Below are positions 41,000-51,242 of a stretch of DNA of 64,000 nt, in pieces; within the stretch, counting starts at the first letter, position 1; each line of letters begins with the position of its first letter. The notes under the pieces are model-generated. The model was not told where the DNA came from and did not search any database. It worked only from the letters and a program-made list of their open reading frames with translations. The DNA is taken from assembly GCF_001676705.1 (NCBI RefSeq), contig NZ_CP016170.1, forward strand, positions 4,402,001 to 4,466,000, read 5' to 3'. The DNA comes from Bordetella bronchialis (lineage in GTDB: Bacteria > Pseudomonadota > Gammaproteobacteria > Burkholderiales > Burkholderiaceae_B). The position numbers and the translations under genes are program-made.

Positions 41000-41287
41000 T
41001 CACGCATCCCCATCCGCGCCATTCATGATCCGCGCATAGGCGACGATGATCGCCAGGTAGCCCAGCGGCGCGCCATAGGCCGCCATCCAATACGAAAAGG
41101 GCCAACCCATGAAGGAGAACATCAGATCGCGGGCGAAATAGGCCGGCAGCAGGGTCAGGGCGCTCCACAGCGCCAGCAGCAGGAGGACCAGCCGTACGTT
41201 ACGGCCCCACAATGGGGCGCGCGCGGGGCCGGCTGGCCCGTCGCCGTGGCCGGATGCGGAAGATCGCGATGTCGGCATATGCGCCAT
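41000..41287 (-). CDS. DUF4212 small subunit of the VC_2705-type symporter
   Basis: This 95-residue protein has two predicted helices (LVLLLLALWSALTLLPAYFA and FSYWMAAYGAPLGYLAIIVA). The segment FARDLMFSFMGWPFSYWMAAYG is typical of the sodium-symporter small subunits. It precedes the large symporter gene in the same operon. The N-terminal 25 residues are polar and variable. A second ATG at residue 4 is an alternative start. Confidence 0.9.
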   Translation of the reverse strand: MAHMPTSRSSASGHGDGPAGPARAPLWGRNVRLVLLLLALWSALTLLPAYFARDLMFSFMGWPFSYWMAAYGAPLGYLAIIVAYARIMNGADGDA

Positions 41288-41350
41288 GACAGGGCCTTCT
41301 CGAGGTGCCGGCCCACACGCGGATAGCGCGAAAACCGGCGCCGGAATGCG

Positions 41351-41384
41351 ACAACGGCTGGCACTTCCTGGTGCCAGCCGTTGT
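41351..41384. terminator. Strong hairpin, candidate terminator or small-RNA end
   Basis: The 14-bp stem is perfect and GC-rich. Rightward it is followed by GCGTTTGCTTTTC, which is T-rich but interrupted. No annotated gene ends here on either strand, since the flanking operons run away from it. It therefore may end an unannotated short transcript or block read-through between the divergent operons. Confidence 0.5.
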
Positions 41385-41580
41385 GCGTTTGCTTTTCTAG
41401 ATACAGCTTTTCGTTATGTACCGGTGCCGCCCGGTCTTTATGCCCTCTTGGAGCATTTGTCTCCTCACCTGCATGGAACGGAATTCTGCACCATCTACGG
41501 GATTGAAACACTAGGGGTATGCCCTAGGACGGCGCATATTCCCCTATTACCGACGCACCATCATGGTGCGAACCCCCGTT

Positions 41581-41597
41581 TTTATATTTCCTTTACC
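41581..41597 (+). promoter_or_regulatory. KdpE-like operator upstream of kdp
   Basis: TTTATA and TTTACC lie 11 bp apart, followed by a C-rich run. As I remember it, the E. coli KdpE site reads TTTATA-N5-TTTACA followed by CCCCGCCC. The spacing and the flanking C-run agree. It is 119 bp upstream of the first mini-gene of the kdp operon, and kdpE itself is encoded at the end of the operon. Confidence 0.6.
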
Positions 41598-41715
41598 CCC
41601 CTTCCCCCAAGCTTTATCCCGTTTTTACGGGCGTCTCCCTAACCTGCCGGTGTCCGCTGGCCCGCTGTCCCGCGCGTGCCGGCAGCGCCATTCGGGACCA
41701 TCCCCGGGAGAAACC

Positions 41716-41814
41716 ATGGACACCATTTTTATCGCCTCGTTTGCCGTCATGGCCGCGCTGACCCTGGCGCTGGTCGAATTCTGCGATGCCTTGCAGAAGG
41801 GAGACAAGTCATGA
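41716..41814 (+). CDS. 32-residue membrane mini-protein at the head of the kdp operon
   Basis: The ORF reads MDTIFIASFAVMAALTLALV and continues to a short acidic/polar tail ([12 protein letters not shown]). It is one hydrophobic helix with its stop overlapping kdpF's start (ATGA). GGGAGAAACC provides a ribosome site. It is distinct from kdpF, which follows. Such mini-proteins occur ahead of kdpF in some bacteria but I know no name. It could be a second accessory subunit of the Kdp complex or a leader peptide for coupled translation. Confidence 0.65.
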   Translation: MDTIFIASFAVMAALTLALVEFCDALQKGDKS

Positions 41815-41900
41815 GCTGGCTTTACCTGATCAGCGGCGCGTTGGCGCTGTTCCTGTTCGTTTACCTGCTTATCGCCTTGTTCAAGCCGGAGAAATTTTGA
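41811..41900 (+). CDS. kdpF: Potassium-transporting ATPase subunit F
   Basis: This 29-residue single-helix protein ([20 protein letters not shown], ending FKPEKF) matches the usual KdpF in size and in its C-terminal KPE(K/R)F. KdpF stabilises the KdpFABC complex in the membrane. Its start overlaps the preceding mini-gene and its stop overlaps kdpA by one base. Confidence 0.92.
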   Translation: MSWLYLISGALALFLFVYLLIALFKPEKF

Positions 41901-43696
41901 TGAACGCCCACTACCTGGGCCTGCTGGCTTTTTTCCTGGCGGTCCTGCTCCTGCTCGCGCCCTGGGTCGGGCGCTATATCCACGAAGTCATGGAAAACGA
42001 CCGGTCCCGATGGTCGGCCTGGGGCCGCCCGGCCGAGCGGCTGATCTACAAGGTCGCCGGCGTCGATCCGGGTACCGAAATGGGATGGAAGCGCTATGCC
42101 GTCGCCGTCCTGCTGTTCAGCGTGCTGGGCTTCGTCGCGACCTATGTGCTGCAGCGCGCCCAATCCCTGCTGCCCCTGAACCCCGCGAACATGGGCGCCA
42201 TATCGCCGGACTCTTCGCTCAACACGGCCATCAGCTTCGTGACCAATACCAACTGGCAAGGCTATGTCGGCGAAGGCACGATGAGCTACCTGACCCAGAT
42301 GCTGGCGCTGACGGTACAGAACTTCCTGTCGGCGGCCACCGGGATCGCCGTGGTGCTGGCGCTGATCCGCGGCTTCGCGCGCCACAGCGCCGCGACGGTG
42401 GGCAACTTCTGGGTCGACATGGTGCGCGGCACGCTCTACGTGCTGCTGCCCATGTCCTTCGTGCTGGCCATCGTGCTGGTCGGCCAGGGCGTGATACAGA
42501 CTTTCAGCCCCTACCAGGAGGCGCGCCTGCTGGAGCCGGTGACCTACTCCGCGCCCAAGGTGGATGCCGGCGGCCAGCCCGTGCTGGACGCCAAGGGGCA
42601 GCCCGAAACGCAGTCGATGACGGCGACCACCCAGACGATCGCCATGGGTCCGGTGGCCTCGCAGGAAGCCATCAAGATGCTGGGCACCAACGGCGGCGGT
42701 TTCTTCAACGCGAACTCCGCGCATCCCTACGAGAACCCCACGCCGCTGTCCAACTTCCTGCAGATCCTGGCGATGCTGATCATTCCAGCGGCGCTGTGCT
42801 TCACTTTCGGGCGCATGGTCGGCGACCGGCGGCAGGGCACGGCGGTGCTGGCGTCCATGGTCGTGTTGTTCATCGCCTTCGCGCTGACGACCGGCTACTA
42901 CGAGTTCCAGGCCAACCCCATGCTGGCGCGGGCCGGCGCGGACAGCGGCGCCGCCGTGCTGTCGGCGGGCGGCAATATGGAAGGCAAGGAAGCGCGCTTC
43001 GGCATCGGCCCCACGGCCTTGTTCGCCACCGCGACCACGGCCGCGTCCTGCGGCGCGGTGGACGGCATGCACGACTCGTTCACGCCCATGGGCGGCTTCT
43101 CGCCCATGCTGCTGATGCAACTGAGCGAAGTCGTCTTCGGCGGCGTCGGCTCGGGCCTGTACAGCATGCTGGCCTTCGCCATCCTGGGCGTGTTCATCGC
43201 CGGCCTGATGATAGGACGGACGCCGGAATACCTGGGCAAGAAGATCGAGGCCTACGAGATGAAGATGACTTCCATCGTCATCCTGGCCGCGCCCTTGCTG
43301 GTCCTGGCCGGCACCGCGCTGGCGGTCTCGATGACAGCGGGCAAGGCGGGCGTGTTCAATCCCGGCACGCATGGTTTCTCCGAAATCCTGTACGCGCTGA
43401 CCTCCGCGGCGAACAACAACGGCAGCGCCTTCGCCGGCCTGTCGGCGAATACGCCCTACTACAACAGCCTGCTCGGCATCGCGATGTGGTTCGGCCGCTT
43501 CGCCGTCATCGTGCCCATCCTGGCGATGGCCGGATCGCTGGCGGGGAAACGCCGCGTCCCCGTGGGCCCCGGCACCATGCCCACCACCGGCGCCCTGTTC
43601 GTCGTCCTCCTTATCGGTTCCGTCCTGCTGGTCGGCGCGCTGACCTACGTCCCCGCGCTGGCCCTGGGCCCCGTGGCGGAACACCTGCAACCTTGA
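41900..43696 (+). CDS. kdpA: Potassium-transporting ATPase, K+-binding subunit A
   Basis: This 598-residue protein forms the potassium channel of the Kdp pump. The four selectivity-filter regions are recognisable: [59 protein letters not shown] and [20 protein letters not shown]. About ten membrane helices are present. It is slightly longer than the E. coli protein (557). ATG overlaps the kdpF stop. Confidence 0.98.
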   Translation: MNAHYLGLLAFFLAVLLLLAPWVGRYIHEVMENDRSRWSAWGRPAERLIYKVAGVDPGTEMGWKRYAVAVLLFSVLGFVATYVLQRAQSLLPLNPANMGAISPDSSLNTAISFVTNTNWQGYVGEGTMSYLTQMLALTVQNFLSAATGIAVVLALIRGFARHSAATVGNFWVDMVRGTLYVLLPMSFVLAIVLVGQGVIQTFSPYQEARLLEPVTYSAPKVDAGGQPVLDAKGQPETQSMTATTQTIAMGPVASQEAIKMLGTNGGGFFNANSAHPYENPTPLSNFLQILAMLIIPAALCFTFGRMVGDRRQGTAVLASMVVLFIAFALTTGYYEFQANPMLARAGADSGAAVLSAGGNMEGKEARFGIGPTALFATATTAASCGAVDGMHDSFTPMGGFSPMLLMQLSEVVFGGVGSGLYSMLAFAILGVFIAGLMIGRTPEYLGKKIEAYEMKMTSIVILAAPLLVLAGTALAVSMTAGKAGVFNPGTHGFSEILYALTSAANNNGSAFAGLSANTPYYNSLLGIAMWFGRFAVIVPILAMAGSLAGKRRVPVGPGTMPTTGALFVVLLIGSVLLVGALTYVPALALGPVAEHLQP

Positions 43697-43728
43697 TCCA
43701 GGGCCCGAGCGGCCCGCAGGAATCCATT

Positions 43729-45897
43729 ATGGCCAAGCATTCGAACAGCGACGCCCTGGCGGCCGTCGCTCCGCAAACCCTGCCGCATGACGCGACGGGC
43801 ATGCCGCCGCCGCGCGACTTCCAGTTCTTCTCGCGGGCACTGGTCGGCCCGGCACTGGTGGACAGCCTGCGCAAGCTGGCGCCGTCCGCGCAGTTGAAGA
43901 ACCCCGTCATGTTCGTCGTGTACGTGGGCAGCATCCTGACCACCTTCCTGTGGATCATGGCCCTGCGCGGCCAGGCCGAGGCCCCCGCGGGCTTTATTTT
44001 CGGCATCGCCGTATGGCTGTGGTTCACCGTCCTGTTCGCCAACTTCGCCGAAGCGCTGGCGGAAGGCCGCGGCAAGCAGCAGGCCGCCACGCTGCGCGGG
44101 CTGCGCACCACCATCACGGCGCGCGTGCTGCGCGACTTCCGCGACGCGGACGTGGCCGGCGCGCGGCCGGATGCCTATCGCGGCCGCGGCGTCACGCGGA
44201 CCTCCGGCGACCTGCGCAAGGGCGATGTGGTGCTGGTCGAGGCCGGTGAAGTCATCCCGGGCGACGGCCTGGTCCTTGCCGGGGTGGCATCGGTGGACGA
44301 AAGCGCCATCACCGGCGAATCGGCGCCGGTGATACGCGAATCCGGCGGCGACTTTTCCTCGGTCACCGGCGGGACGCGCGTGCTGTCGGACTGGCTGTTC
44401 GTGCGCATCGCCGCCGATCCGGGCGAAAGCTTCCTGGACCGCATGATCTCCATGGTGGAAGGCGCCAAGCGCCAGAAGACGCCCAACGAGCTGGCGCTGA
44501 CCATCCTGCTGGTAGGCCTGACGGTGGTCTTCCTGCTGGTCACCGTCACCCTGCTGCCCTTCTCGCTGTTCTCCGTGGAGATCGCCAAGGCGGGCCAGGT
44601 GGTGACCGTGACGGCCCTGGTGGCCCTGCTGGTCTGCCTGATCCCGACGACCATCGGCGGCCTGCTGTCGGCCATCGGCGTGGCGGGCATGAGCCGCATG
44701 ATGCAGGCCAACGTGCTGGCCATGTCGGGGCGCGCGGTGGAAGCCGCCGGCGATGTCGACGTGCTGCTGCTGGACAAGACCGGCACCATCACCTTCGGCA
44801 ACCGCCAGGCCTCGGCGCTGCTGCCCGCCCCCGGCGTGGCCCCGCGCGAACTGGCCGACGCCGCGCGCCTGGCGTCGCTGGCCGACGAAACGCCGGAGGG
44901 CCGCAGCATCGTGCTGCTGGCCGACAAGGCGCTGCATGCGCCGGCGCGGCCCATGGCCGGCCTGGAATTCGTTCCCTTCAGCGCCCATACGCGCATGAGC
45001 GGCGTGAACCAGGGCGAGCGCCAGATCCGCAAGGGCGCGGTGGACGCCATCCGGCAATGGCTGGCGGACAAGGGCGTGGCGATGGATCCGGCGGTGATCC
45101 GCGCGGCCGAGGACGTCGCCCGCCGCGGCAGCACGCCGCTGGCCGTGGCCGACGGCAGCCGCGTGATGGGCGTGGTTGAACTGAAGGACATCGTCAAGCC
45201 CGCCATCAAGGAACGCTTCGCCGAACTGCGCCGCATGGGCATCAAGACCGTGATGATCACCGGCGACAACAAGCTGACCGCCGCCTCCATCGCGGCCGAA
45301 GCCGGCGTCGACGACTACCTGGCGGAAGCCACGCCGGAGGCCAAGCTGAAACTGATCCGCTCCTACCAGGGCGAAGGCCGCCTGGTGGCGATGACGGGCG
45401 ACGGCACCAACGACGCGCCCGCGCTGGCCCAGGCCGACGTGGCGGTGGCGATGAATTCCGGCACCCAGGCGGCCAAGGAAGCCGCCAACATGGTGGACCT
45501 GGATTCCAATCCCACCAAGCTGATCGAGATCGTCGAAATCGGCAAGCAGATGCTGATGACGCGCGGCGCCCTGACGACCTTCAGCGTGGCCAACGATGTG
45601 GCCAAATACTTCGCCATCATCCCGGCCGCCTTCGCCACGGTCTATCCGCAGCTGGGCGTGCTGAACGTCATGCACCTGGCCACGCCTTCGTCGGCCATCC
45701 TGTCGGCGGTCATCTTCAACGCACTGATCATCGTGGTGCTGATTCCGCTGGCGCTCAAGGGCGTGCGCTACCGCCCGCTGGGCGCGGACATCCTGCTGCG
45801 GCGGAACCTGTTCATCTACGGCCTGGGCGGCCTGCTGGTGCCCTTCGCGGGCATCAAGCTGGTCGACATGGTGCTGGCGGCGCTGGGCTGGGCCTGA
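43729..45897 (+). CDS. kdpB: Potassium-transporting ATPase, ATP-binding subunit B
   Basis: This 722-residue P-type ATPase drives K+ import. Asp349 in [13 protein letters not shown] is the phosphorylated residue. [20 protein letters not shown] is the actuator domain and [20 protein letters not shown] the hinge motif. The first 30 residues form a polar N-terminal tail. It follows kdpA after a 32-bp gap with CAGGA as ribosome site. Confidence 0.98.
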   Translation: MAKHSNSDALAAVAPQTLPHDATGMPPPRDFQFFSRALVGPALVDSLRKLAPSAQLKNPVMFVVYVGSILTTFLWIMALRGQAEAPAGFIFGIAVWLWFTVLFANFAEALAEGRGKQQAATLRGLRTTITARVLRDFRDADVAGARPDAYRGRGVTRTSGDLRKGDVVLVEAGEVIPGDGLVLAGVASVDESAITGESAPVIRESGGDFSSVTGGTRVLSDWLFVRIAADPGESFLDRMISMVEGAKRQKTPNELALTILLVGLTVVFLLVTVTLLPFSLFSVEIAKAGQVVTVTALVALLVCLIPTTIGGLLSAIGVAGMSRMMQANVLAMSGRAVEAAGDVDVLLLDKTGTITFGNRQASALLPAPGVAPRELADAARLASLADETPEGRSIVLLADKALHAPARPMAGLEFVPFSAHTRMSGVNQGERQIRKGAVDAIRQWLADKGVAMDPAVIRAAEDVARRGSTPLAVADGSRVMGVVELKDIVKPAIKERFAELRRMGIKTVMITGDNKLTAASIAAEAGVDDYLAEATPEAKLKLIRSYQGEGRLVAMTGDGTNDAPALAQADVAVAMNSGTQAAKEAANMVDLDSNPTKLIEIVEIGKQMLMTRGALTTFSVANDVAKYFAIIPAAFATVYPQLGVLNVMHLATPSSAILSAVIFNALIIVVLIPLALKGVRYRPLGADILLRRNLFIYGLGGLLVPFAGIKLVDMVLAALGWA

Positions 45898-45927
45898 GCG
45901 TCCGCCGGCATGGAAAAGGAAATCATC

Positions 45928-46536
45928 ATGAACACCCAACACAAACCTTCCCCGCAAGGCGGCCTGCTGCGGCCCGCCCTGGCGGTCTTCGCCATCCTGA
46001 CGGTGGTGACCGGCCTGGCCTATCCCTACGCCACCACCGGGGTATCGCAGCTGTTGTTTCCCCGCGAGGCCAACGGCTCGCTGATCGAGGCAAACGGCCA
46101 GGTCGTGGGCTCCACGCTGATCGGCCAGCAGTTCTCCGCGCCCAAGTACTTCTGGGGCCGCCTGTCGGCCACCGGGCCCATGCCGTACAACGCCTCGGCC
46201 TCCAGCGGCTCGAACCTGGGCCCGCGCAACCCGGCGCTGGCCGACGCGGCCAAGGCGCGCATCGATGCCCTGCGCACCGCCGATCCGGGCAATACCAGGC
46301 CCATCCCCGTGGACCTGGTCAGCGCCTCCGGCAGCGGGCTGGATCCCGACATCAGCGTCGCCGCGGCCGACTACCAGATCGCCCGCGTCGCCAAGGCCCG
46401 CAATATGAGCACGCTCGAAGTCGCCAAGCGCGTCGAGGCGCACACGCGGCGTCCCTTCTTCGGCCTGCTGGGCGAGCCGGTGGTCAACGTGCTGGCCTTG
46501 AACCTGGACCTGGACGGCCTGAAGGCCACGCGGTAA
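45928..46536 (+). CDS. kdpC: Potassium-transporting ATPase subunit C
   Basis: This 202-residue single-span protein has an N-terminal helix ([20 protein letters not shown]) and a periplasmic domain with [40 protein letters not shown] and [20 protein letters not shown], all standard KdpC motifs. AAAAGGA at 45914 supports the start at 45928 rather than the ATG at 45910. KdpC helps ATP binding by KdpB. Confidence 0.98.
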   Translation: MNTQHKPSPQGGLLRPALAVFAILTVVTGLAYPYATTGVSQLLFPREANGSLIEANGQVVGSTLIGQQFSAPKYFWGRLSATGPMPYNASASSGSNLGPRNPALADAAKARIDALRTADPGNTRPIPVDLVSASGSGLDPDISVAAADYQIARVAKARNMSTLEVAKRVEAHTRRPFFGLLGEPVVNVLALNLDLDGLKATR

Positions 46537-46579
46537 CGCGGCCGGCGTATAGTGGCGCTGTCCGTACCCCGACGACACC

Positions 46580-49423
46580 ATGCCCACCTCCGATCCGCGA
46601 CGCCCCGATCCCGACGCCCTGCTGCGCGACATCGACGGGGCGGCGCAGCGTGCCGCGCGCGGCCGCCTGCGGCTGTATTTCGGCGCCTCGGCGGGGGTGG
46701 GCAAGACCTACGCCATGCTGGCGGCCGCCGCGGCCCAGCGGGCCCTGGGCGTGAACGTACTGGCGGGCATCGTCGAAACCCATGGCCGGCGGGAAACCGC
46801 CGCGCTGCTGGACGGCATCCCGCTGCTGCCGCGCGTGGACCACGCCTATCGCGGCCATGTATTGCAGGAATTCGACCTGGATGCGGCGCTGGCGCGGCGG
46901 CCCGCGCTGGTGCTGGTCGACGAACTGGCCCATTCCAACGCACCGGGCGCGCGCCATGCCAAACGCTGGCAGGACGTGGAGGAACTTCTGGCGGCCGGCA
47001 TCGACGTCTGGAGCACGCTCAACGCGCAGCACCTGGAAAGCCTGAACCAGGCCGTGGGCAGCATCACCGGCATCCCGGTCTGGGAGACCGTGCCCGACCG
47101 CCTGTTCGACGCCGCCGATGAAGTCGTGCTGGTGGACCTGCCGCCGGACGAATTGCTGCGCCGGCTGCGCGACGGCAAGGTGTACATGCCGGAACAGGCA
47201 CGCCATGCGGCGCGCAATTTCTTCCGCAAGGGCAACCTGATCGCGCTGCGCGAGCTGGCGCTGCGCCGCATGGCCGAACGGGTCGACGACGACGTCCAGG
47301 CCTACCGCCGCGACCGCGCGGTGGAAACGGTATGGCGCACCCGCGAAGCGGTGGTGGCCTGCCTGGGCGCGGACGCGGAGGCCGAATACGTGGTGCGGGC
47401 CGCGCACCGCCTGGCGCAGCAGCTGGACGCCGACCTGCACGTCGTCACGGTGGAGACCCCCGCCCTGGTGGCGCCGTCCGCGGCGCAGCGGCTGGCCTTG
47501 CAGGCGGCGCTGGCCGCCGCGCGCGAGCTGGACGCGCGCGTCGAAACCCTGGGCGGCGCCGATATGGTGGACGCGCTGGTCGCCTATGTGCGCCGCCACA
47601 ACATCACCAAGGCCGTGATCGGCCGCACCCGCGCCGCCCGCGGCCGCGGCCTGGGCGGCCGTTGGGGCGCTTGGATGGCCTCGCTGCTGTCGCCGGCAGG
47701 CCTGTGGCGGCGGCGCAGCTTTGCCGACCTGCTGGCCGCGGGTTGCCCGGAGCTGGACATCGTCCGCCTGGCCGCGCCCTCGCAACCGGCGTCGGGCCGC
47801 GCCCCCGCCATGCGGCTGGGCGCGCCGCGGCCCGACGCGGTGGCGCCGCGGGCCGCGCCGGCCGCGGCGCGCCCGCGCCTGGACGGCTACGCCTGGGCCT
47901 GCGCGTACTGCGCCATCGCCACGGCGATTTCGATGGCCGCCTTTCCCACCCTGCACCAGACCAATATCGCCATGTTCTACCTGCTGGCCGTCATGGCGGT
48001 ATCGCTGCGCCACGGCCGCGGCCCGGCCGCGCTGGCCTCGGTGATCAGCGTGGCGGCATTCGATTTCTTCTTCGTGCAGCCCCTGCGGTCATTCGAGGTC
48101 TCGGACGTCCAGTACCTGGTGACATTTTTCGTGCTGCTGGCGGTCGGCCTGCTGATCGGCCAGCTGACCGCCGGCCTGCGCCTGCTGGCCTTATCGTCAG
48201 CGCGCCGCGAAAGCGTGGCGCGCGGCCTGTACGAATTCGCGCGGGACCTGTCCTCTTCGCTGCTGCCCGAACAAATCGTCGCGTCGGCATCCTCGTATGT
48301 GAACGCGGCCTTCGGCACGTCATGCGTCCTGCTGTTGATGGGCGAGGACGACCGCCTGTCCCCCGTCGGCGACACGCCCCTGCAGGTCGAGGCCGCGCTG
48401 GCGCAATGGGTGTTCGACCATGGCCAGCCCGCCGGCTGCGGTACCAACACGCTGTCCAGCAGCACCCTGCTGTACCTGCCCCTGAAGGCGCCCATGCGCA
48501 CGCGCGGCGTCCTGGTGCTGCAGCCGCCAGGCGGCGCGGCCTTCATGACATCGGAGGACCGACCGCACCTGGACGCCTATGCCACGCTGATCGCCATCGC
48601 CATCGAGCGCGTGCACTATGTCGAGGTCGCGCAGCAGGCGCTGGTCCACATGGCGTCGGAAAAGCTGCGCAGCTCGCTGCTGTCGGCCATTTCGCACGAC
48701 CTGCGCACGCCCCTGACCAGCCTGGTGGGCATGACCGACACCCTGCTGCGCGAACCGGCCGCGCTGGCGCCGGCCCAGCGCGAGATCGCCCAGGCCATGC
48801 GCGAGCAGGCGCGGCGCATGCACGCCATGGTGATCAACCTGCTCGACATGGCGCGCCTGCAGAACCGCGAAGTCACCCTGCGCAAGGAATGGCAGTCGAT
48901 GGAGGAGCTGGTCGGCGCGGCCATCGCCGAGATGCGCGATCCGCTGCGCCAGCACATCGTTTCGGTCGCGCCCTTGTCGGACCTGCCTTTGGTCGAATGC
49001 GACGGCGTGCTCATCCAGCGAGTGCTGTGCAACCTGCTCGAGAACGCCGGCAAGTACACGCCGCCCGGCAGCCATGTGCACATCGACGCCATCGCCCGCG
49101 ACAAGGAACTGCTGGTGCGCGTCGCCGATGACGGCGCGGGTGTGCCCGCGGGCCAGGAAAAAGCCATCTTCGAAAAATTCGAGCGCGGCCAGCGCGAATC
49201 CGCCACCCCGGGCGCGGGGCTGGGCCTGGCGGTTTGCGACGCCATCGTGCAGGCGCACCAGGGGCGCATCTGGGTAGAGACCGGGGATCCGCCCTATTCC
49301 GGCGCGCGCTTCGTCCTGGCCCTGCCCCTGGCGCAGGCGCCCGCCATCGCGCCGGAGCCCTCGGCCCCGTCCATGGGCGATCCGGCCGCGCCGGCGTGCC
49401 AGGCCATCCCGCATATCGAATGA
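46580..49423 (+). CDS. kdpD: Sensor histidine kinase KdpD
   Basis: This 947-residue sensor regulates kdp in response to K+ limitation or osmotic stress. Layout: KdpD N-domain (about 20-235) with Walker A GASAGVGKTYAM and LVDELAHSNAPGARHAKRWQ; a USP-like domain (about 250-375); four clustered membrane helices (about 435-530); a GAF-like region; then HisKA with His706 in SAISHDLRTPLTSLVG and the ATPase domain (LCNLLENAGKYTPPGSHVHI, GAGLGLAVCDAIVQ). It starts 43 bp after kdpC and kdpE follows after 10 bp. Confidence 0.97.
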   Translation: MPTSDPRRPDPDALLRDIDGAAQRAARGRLRLYFGASAGVGKTYAMLAAAAAQRALGVNVLAGIVETHGRRETAALLDGIPLLPRVDHAYRGHVLQEFDLDAALARRPALVLVDELAHSNAPGARHAKRWQDVEELLAAGIDVWSTLNAQHLESLNQAVGSITGIPVWETVPDRLFDAADEVVLVDLPPDELLRRLRDGKVYMPEQARHAARNFFRKGNLIALRELALRRMAERVDDDVQAYRRDRAVETVWRTREAVVACLGADAEAEYVVRAAHRLAQQLDADLHVVTVETPALVAPSAAQRLALQAALAAARELDARVETLGGADMVDALVAYVRRHNITKAVIGRTRAARGRGLGGRWGAWMASLLSPAGLWRRRSFADLLAAGCPELDIVRLAAPSQPASGRAPAMRLGAPRPDAVAPRAAPAAARPRLDGYAWACAYCAIATAISMAAFPTLHQTNIAMFYLLAVMAVSLRHGRGPAALASVISVAAFDFFFVQPLRSFEVSDVQYLVTFFVLLAVGLLIGQLTAGLRLLALSSARRESVARGLYEFARDLSSSLLPEQIVASASSYVNAAFGTSCVLLLMGEDDRLSPVGDTPLQVEAALAQWVFDHGQPAGCGTNTLSSSTLLYLPLKAPMRTRGVLVLQPPGGAAFMTSEDRPHLDAYATLIAIAIERVHYVEVAQQALVHMASEKLRSSLLSAISHDLRTPLTSLVGMTDTLLREPAALAPAQREIAQAMREQARRMHAMVINLLDMARLQNREVTLRKEWQSMEELVGAAIAEMRDPLRQHIVSVAPLSDLPLVECDGVLIQRVLCNLLENAGKYTPPGSHVHIDAIARDKELLVRVADDGAGVPAGQEKAIFEKFERGQRESATPGAGLGLAVCDAIVQAHQGRIWVETGDPPYSGARFVLALPLAQAPAIAPEPSAPSMGDPAAPACQAIPHIE

Positions 49424-49433
49424 CAGGAAGCAC

Positions 49434-50126
49434 ATGTTCGATTTCCAACCGACCGTCCTGCTGATCGAGGACGACGCCAACATCCGGCGCTTCGTCCGCA
49501 CCGCCCTGCAAGGCGAAGGCTGCGCCGTCTTCGAGGCCGAAACCGTGCAGCGGGGCCTGATCGAGGCCGGCACCCGCCAGCCGGACGCGGTCATCCTGGA
49601 CCTGGGCCTGCCCGACGGCGACGGCATGACGCTGATGCGCGAATTGCGCACATGGACCGAGGTGCCCGTGCTGGTGCTTTCCGCACGCACCGCGGAAACC
49701 GACAAGATCGCCGCCCTGGACGCCGGGGCCGACGATTACCTGGTCAAGCCCTTCGGCGTGGGCGAACTGCTGGCGCGGCTGCGCGTGCTGCTGCGCCGGC
49801 ATGCGCGCGGCGGCGCGGGCAATCCCGCGGAAATCAGCTTCGGCGATGTACAGGTCGATTTTTCCCGCCGCGTCGTGCAACGCAAGGGCCAGCACGTCCA
49901 TCTGACCGGCATGGAATATCGCCTGCTGGCCGCGCTGATCGCGCATCGCGGCAAGGTCATGACCCACCGCGAATTGCTGCGCGAGGTATGGGGACCTTCG
50001 CATGTGGAAAGCAGCCACTACCTGCGCATCTACATGGGCCATCTGCGGCAGAAACTGGAGGCCGACCCGGCCCAGCCGGTATTCCTGCTGACCGAGGTGG
50101 GTGTGGGATACCGCTTCGCCGGCTGA
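49434..50126 (+). CDS. kdpE: Response regulator KdpE
   Basis: This 230-residue OmpR-type regulator has a receiver domain with IEDDANIRRFVRTAL, the phosphorylated Asp56 (AVILDLGLPDGDG) and LVKPFGVGEL. The C-terminal winged helix contains LTGMEYRLLAALIAHRGKVM and LRIYMGHLRQKLEADP. Phosphorylated by KdpD, it should activate the operon through the site at 41581. Confidence 0.97.
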   Translation: MFDFQPTVLLIEDDANIRRFVRTALQGEGCAVFEAETVQRGLIEAGTRQPDAVILDLGLPDGDGMTLMRELRTWTEVPVLVLSARTAETDKIAALDAGADDYLVKPFGVGELLARLRVLLRRHARGGAGNPAEISFGDVQVDFSRRVVQRKGQHVHLTGMEYRLLAALIAHRGKVMTHRELLREVWGPSHVESSHYLRIYMGHLRQKLEADPAQPVFLLTEVGVGYRFAG

Positions 50127-50346
50127 AGCCGGCCGGCTGGATACGCGCACGGGCCCGCGCCGCCACGCCCGCCACGTGGGTCCCGATGGCGATGCTCGGC
50201 CGCCATCACCCGTCATGCGGCGGCGCCTGTGCACGCGGCCGCCCTTTATAGAGTCCTTATATCGCGGCGCCGTCTTTTGAGTCGCCGTTTACGCGTTTCT
50301 CCCTATCGTTGCGCTTCTTTCGCAATCGCGCAAACAGGAGAATCGC

Positions 50347-51234
50347 ATGCGCCTCGCCCGCCCCCTGCCACCGGCACGGCAATCCCACACCCGCCTCATC
50401 GCCACGCGGCGACGGTCCTTCGGCGCGGCCAGGACAGCCGTCAGCGTACGTTTGCTGGCCGCCGCCGTGGCCGCGGCAGGCATGATGAGCGGTGCCGCAC
50501 GTGCGGACACGGCGCCCGACACCGCGTCCGACACGCCGGCTGCCGCCCCCGGCTACGCCCTGACGGCCAACCTGACATTGGCGACGCAATACCGCTATCG
50601 CGGTCTCATGCAAAGCGACAACAAGCCCGCCATCCAGGGCGGCTTCGATTTCGGCCCGGCCGCCGGCAACGACCAGGGCGGCTTCTATATCGGCAACTGG
50701 AATTCCAGCATCAGCTGGCTTTCCGACAGCAATCCCGATGTCTCCGCCCCTATCGAGATGGACTTCTACGGCGGCTACCGCGGCAGCTTCGCCCAGGACC
50801 TGCCCTATGACTTCGGCGCCTTGAAGTATTACTACCCCGGCGACTATCCCAGCGGATTCACGAATCCCGACACGACGGAGCTATACGGCAGCGTCGGCTA
50901 CAAGACGACGACCTTCAAGTACTCGTATGCCGTGTCCAACCTGTTCGGGTTCGCCAAGAGCAAGGGCAGCCAATACTTCGACCTGAGCGGCAACTACGAC
51001 CTGGGTGTCTGGGGCCTGACGCTGAACACGCACGTCGGCTATCAATATGTGCGCAACGTCGACAACGCTTCCTACTACGACTGGAAGCTGGGCCTGACCA
51101 AGGACATGGGCCAGGGGATCGGCATTTCGGTGGCCTATATCGACACCAACGCCGACCGGGCCGTGTACACCAACACCCAGGGCCGCTTCATGGGCCGCGG
51201 CACGGTCCTGGCATCCATCACCAAGACATTCTGA
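50347..51234 (+). CDS. TorF-family putative porin (Gcw_chp)
   Basis: This 295-residue exported protein has an unusually long basic N-region and cleavage near GAARADTAPD. The mature part begins with YALTANLTLATQYRYRGLMQ, a signature of the TorF/Gcw_chp outer-membrane barrel family. Alternating aromatic strands follow (YYYPGDYPSGF, TELYGSVGYKTTTFKYSYAV), ending in TVLASITKTF with a terminal Phe as in outer-membrane barrels. CAGGAG lies upstream. The transported solute is unknown. Confidence 0.85.
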   Translation: MRLARPLPPARQSHTRLIATRRRSFGAARTAVSVRLLAAAVAAAGMMSGAARADTAPDTASDTPAAAPGYALTANLTLATQYRYRGLMQSDNKPAIQGGFDFGPAAGNDQGGFYIGNWNSSISWLSDSNPDVSAPIEMDFYGGYRGSFAQDLPYDFGALKYYYPGDYPSGFTNPDTTELYGSVGYKTTTFKYSYAVSNLFGFAKSKGSQYFDLSGNYDLGVWGLTLNTHVGYQYVRNVDNASYYDWKLGLTKDMGQGIGISVAYIDTNADRAVYTNTQGRFMGRGTVLASITKTF

Positions 51235-51242
51235 TCCGACCG

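Larger units (their letters stand above)
41288..41715. other. 428-bp divergent region between the symporter and kdp operons
   Basis: No gene of normal size is seen. A 14-bp perfect stem ACAACGGCTGGCAC (41351-41364) and GTGCCAGCCGTTGT (41371-41384) with a 6-base loop is followed rightward by a T-rich stretch. Smaller repeats are CTAGGG/CCCTAG (41511-41527), CGCACCA/TGGTGCG (41554-41570) and CCCGT/ACGGG (41618-41631). A KdpE-like site lies at 41581. The large hairpin may insulate the two divergent operons or end a small RNA. Confidence 0.6.
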
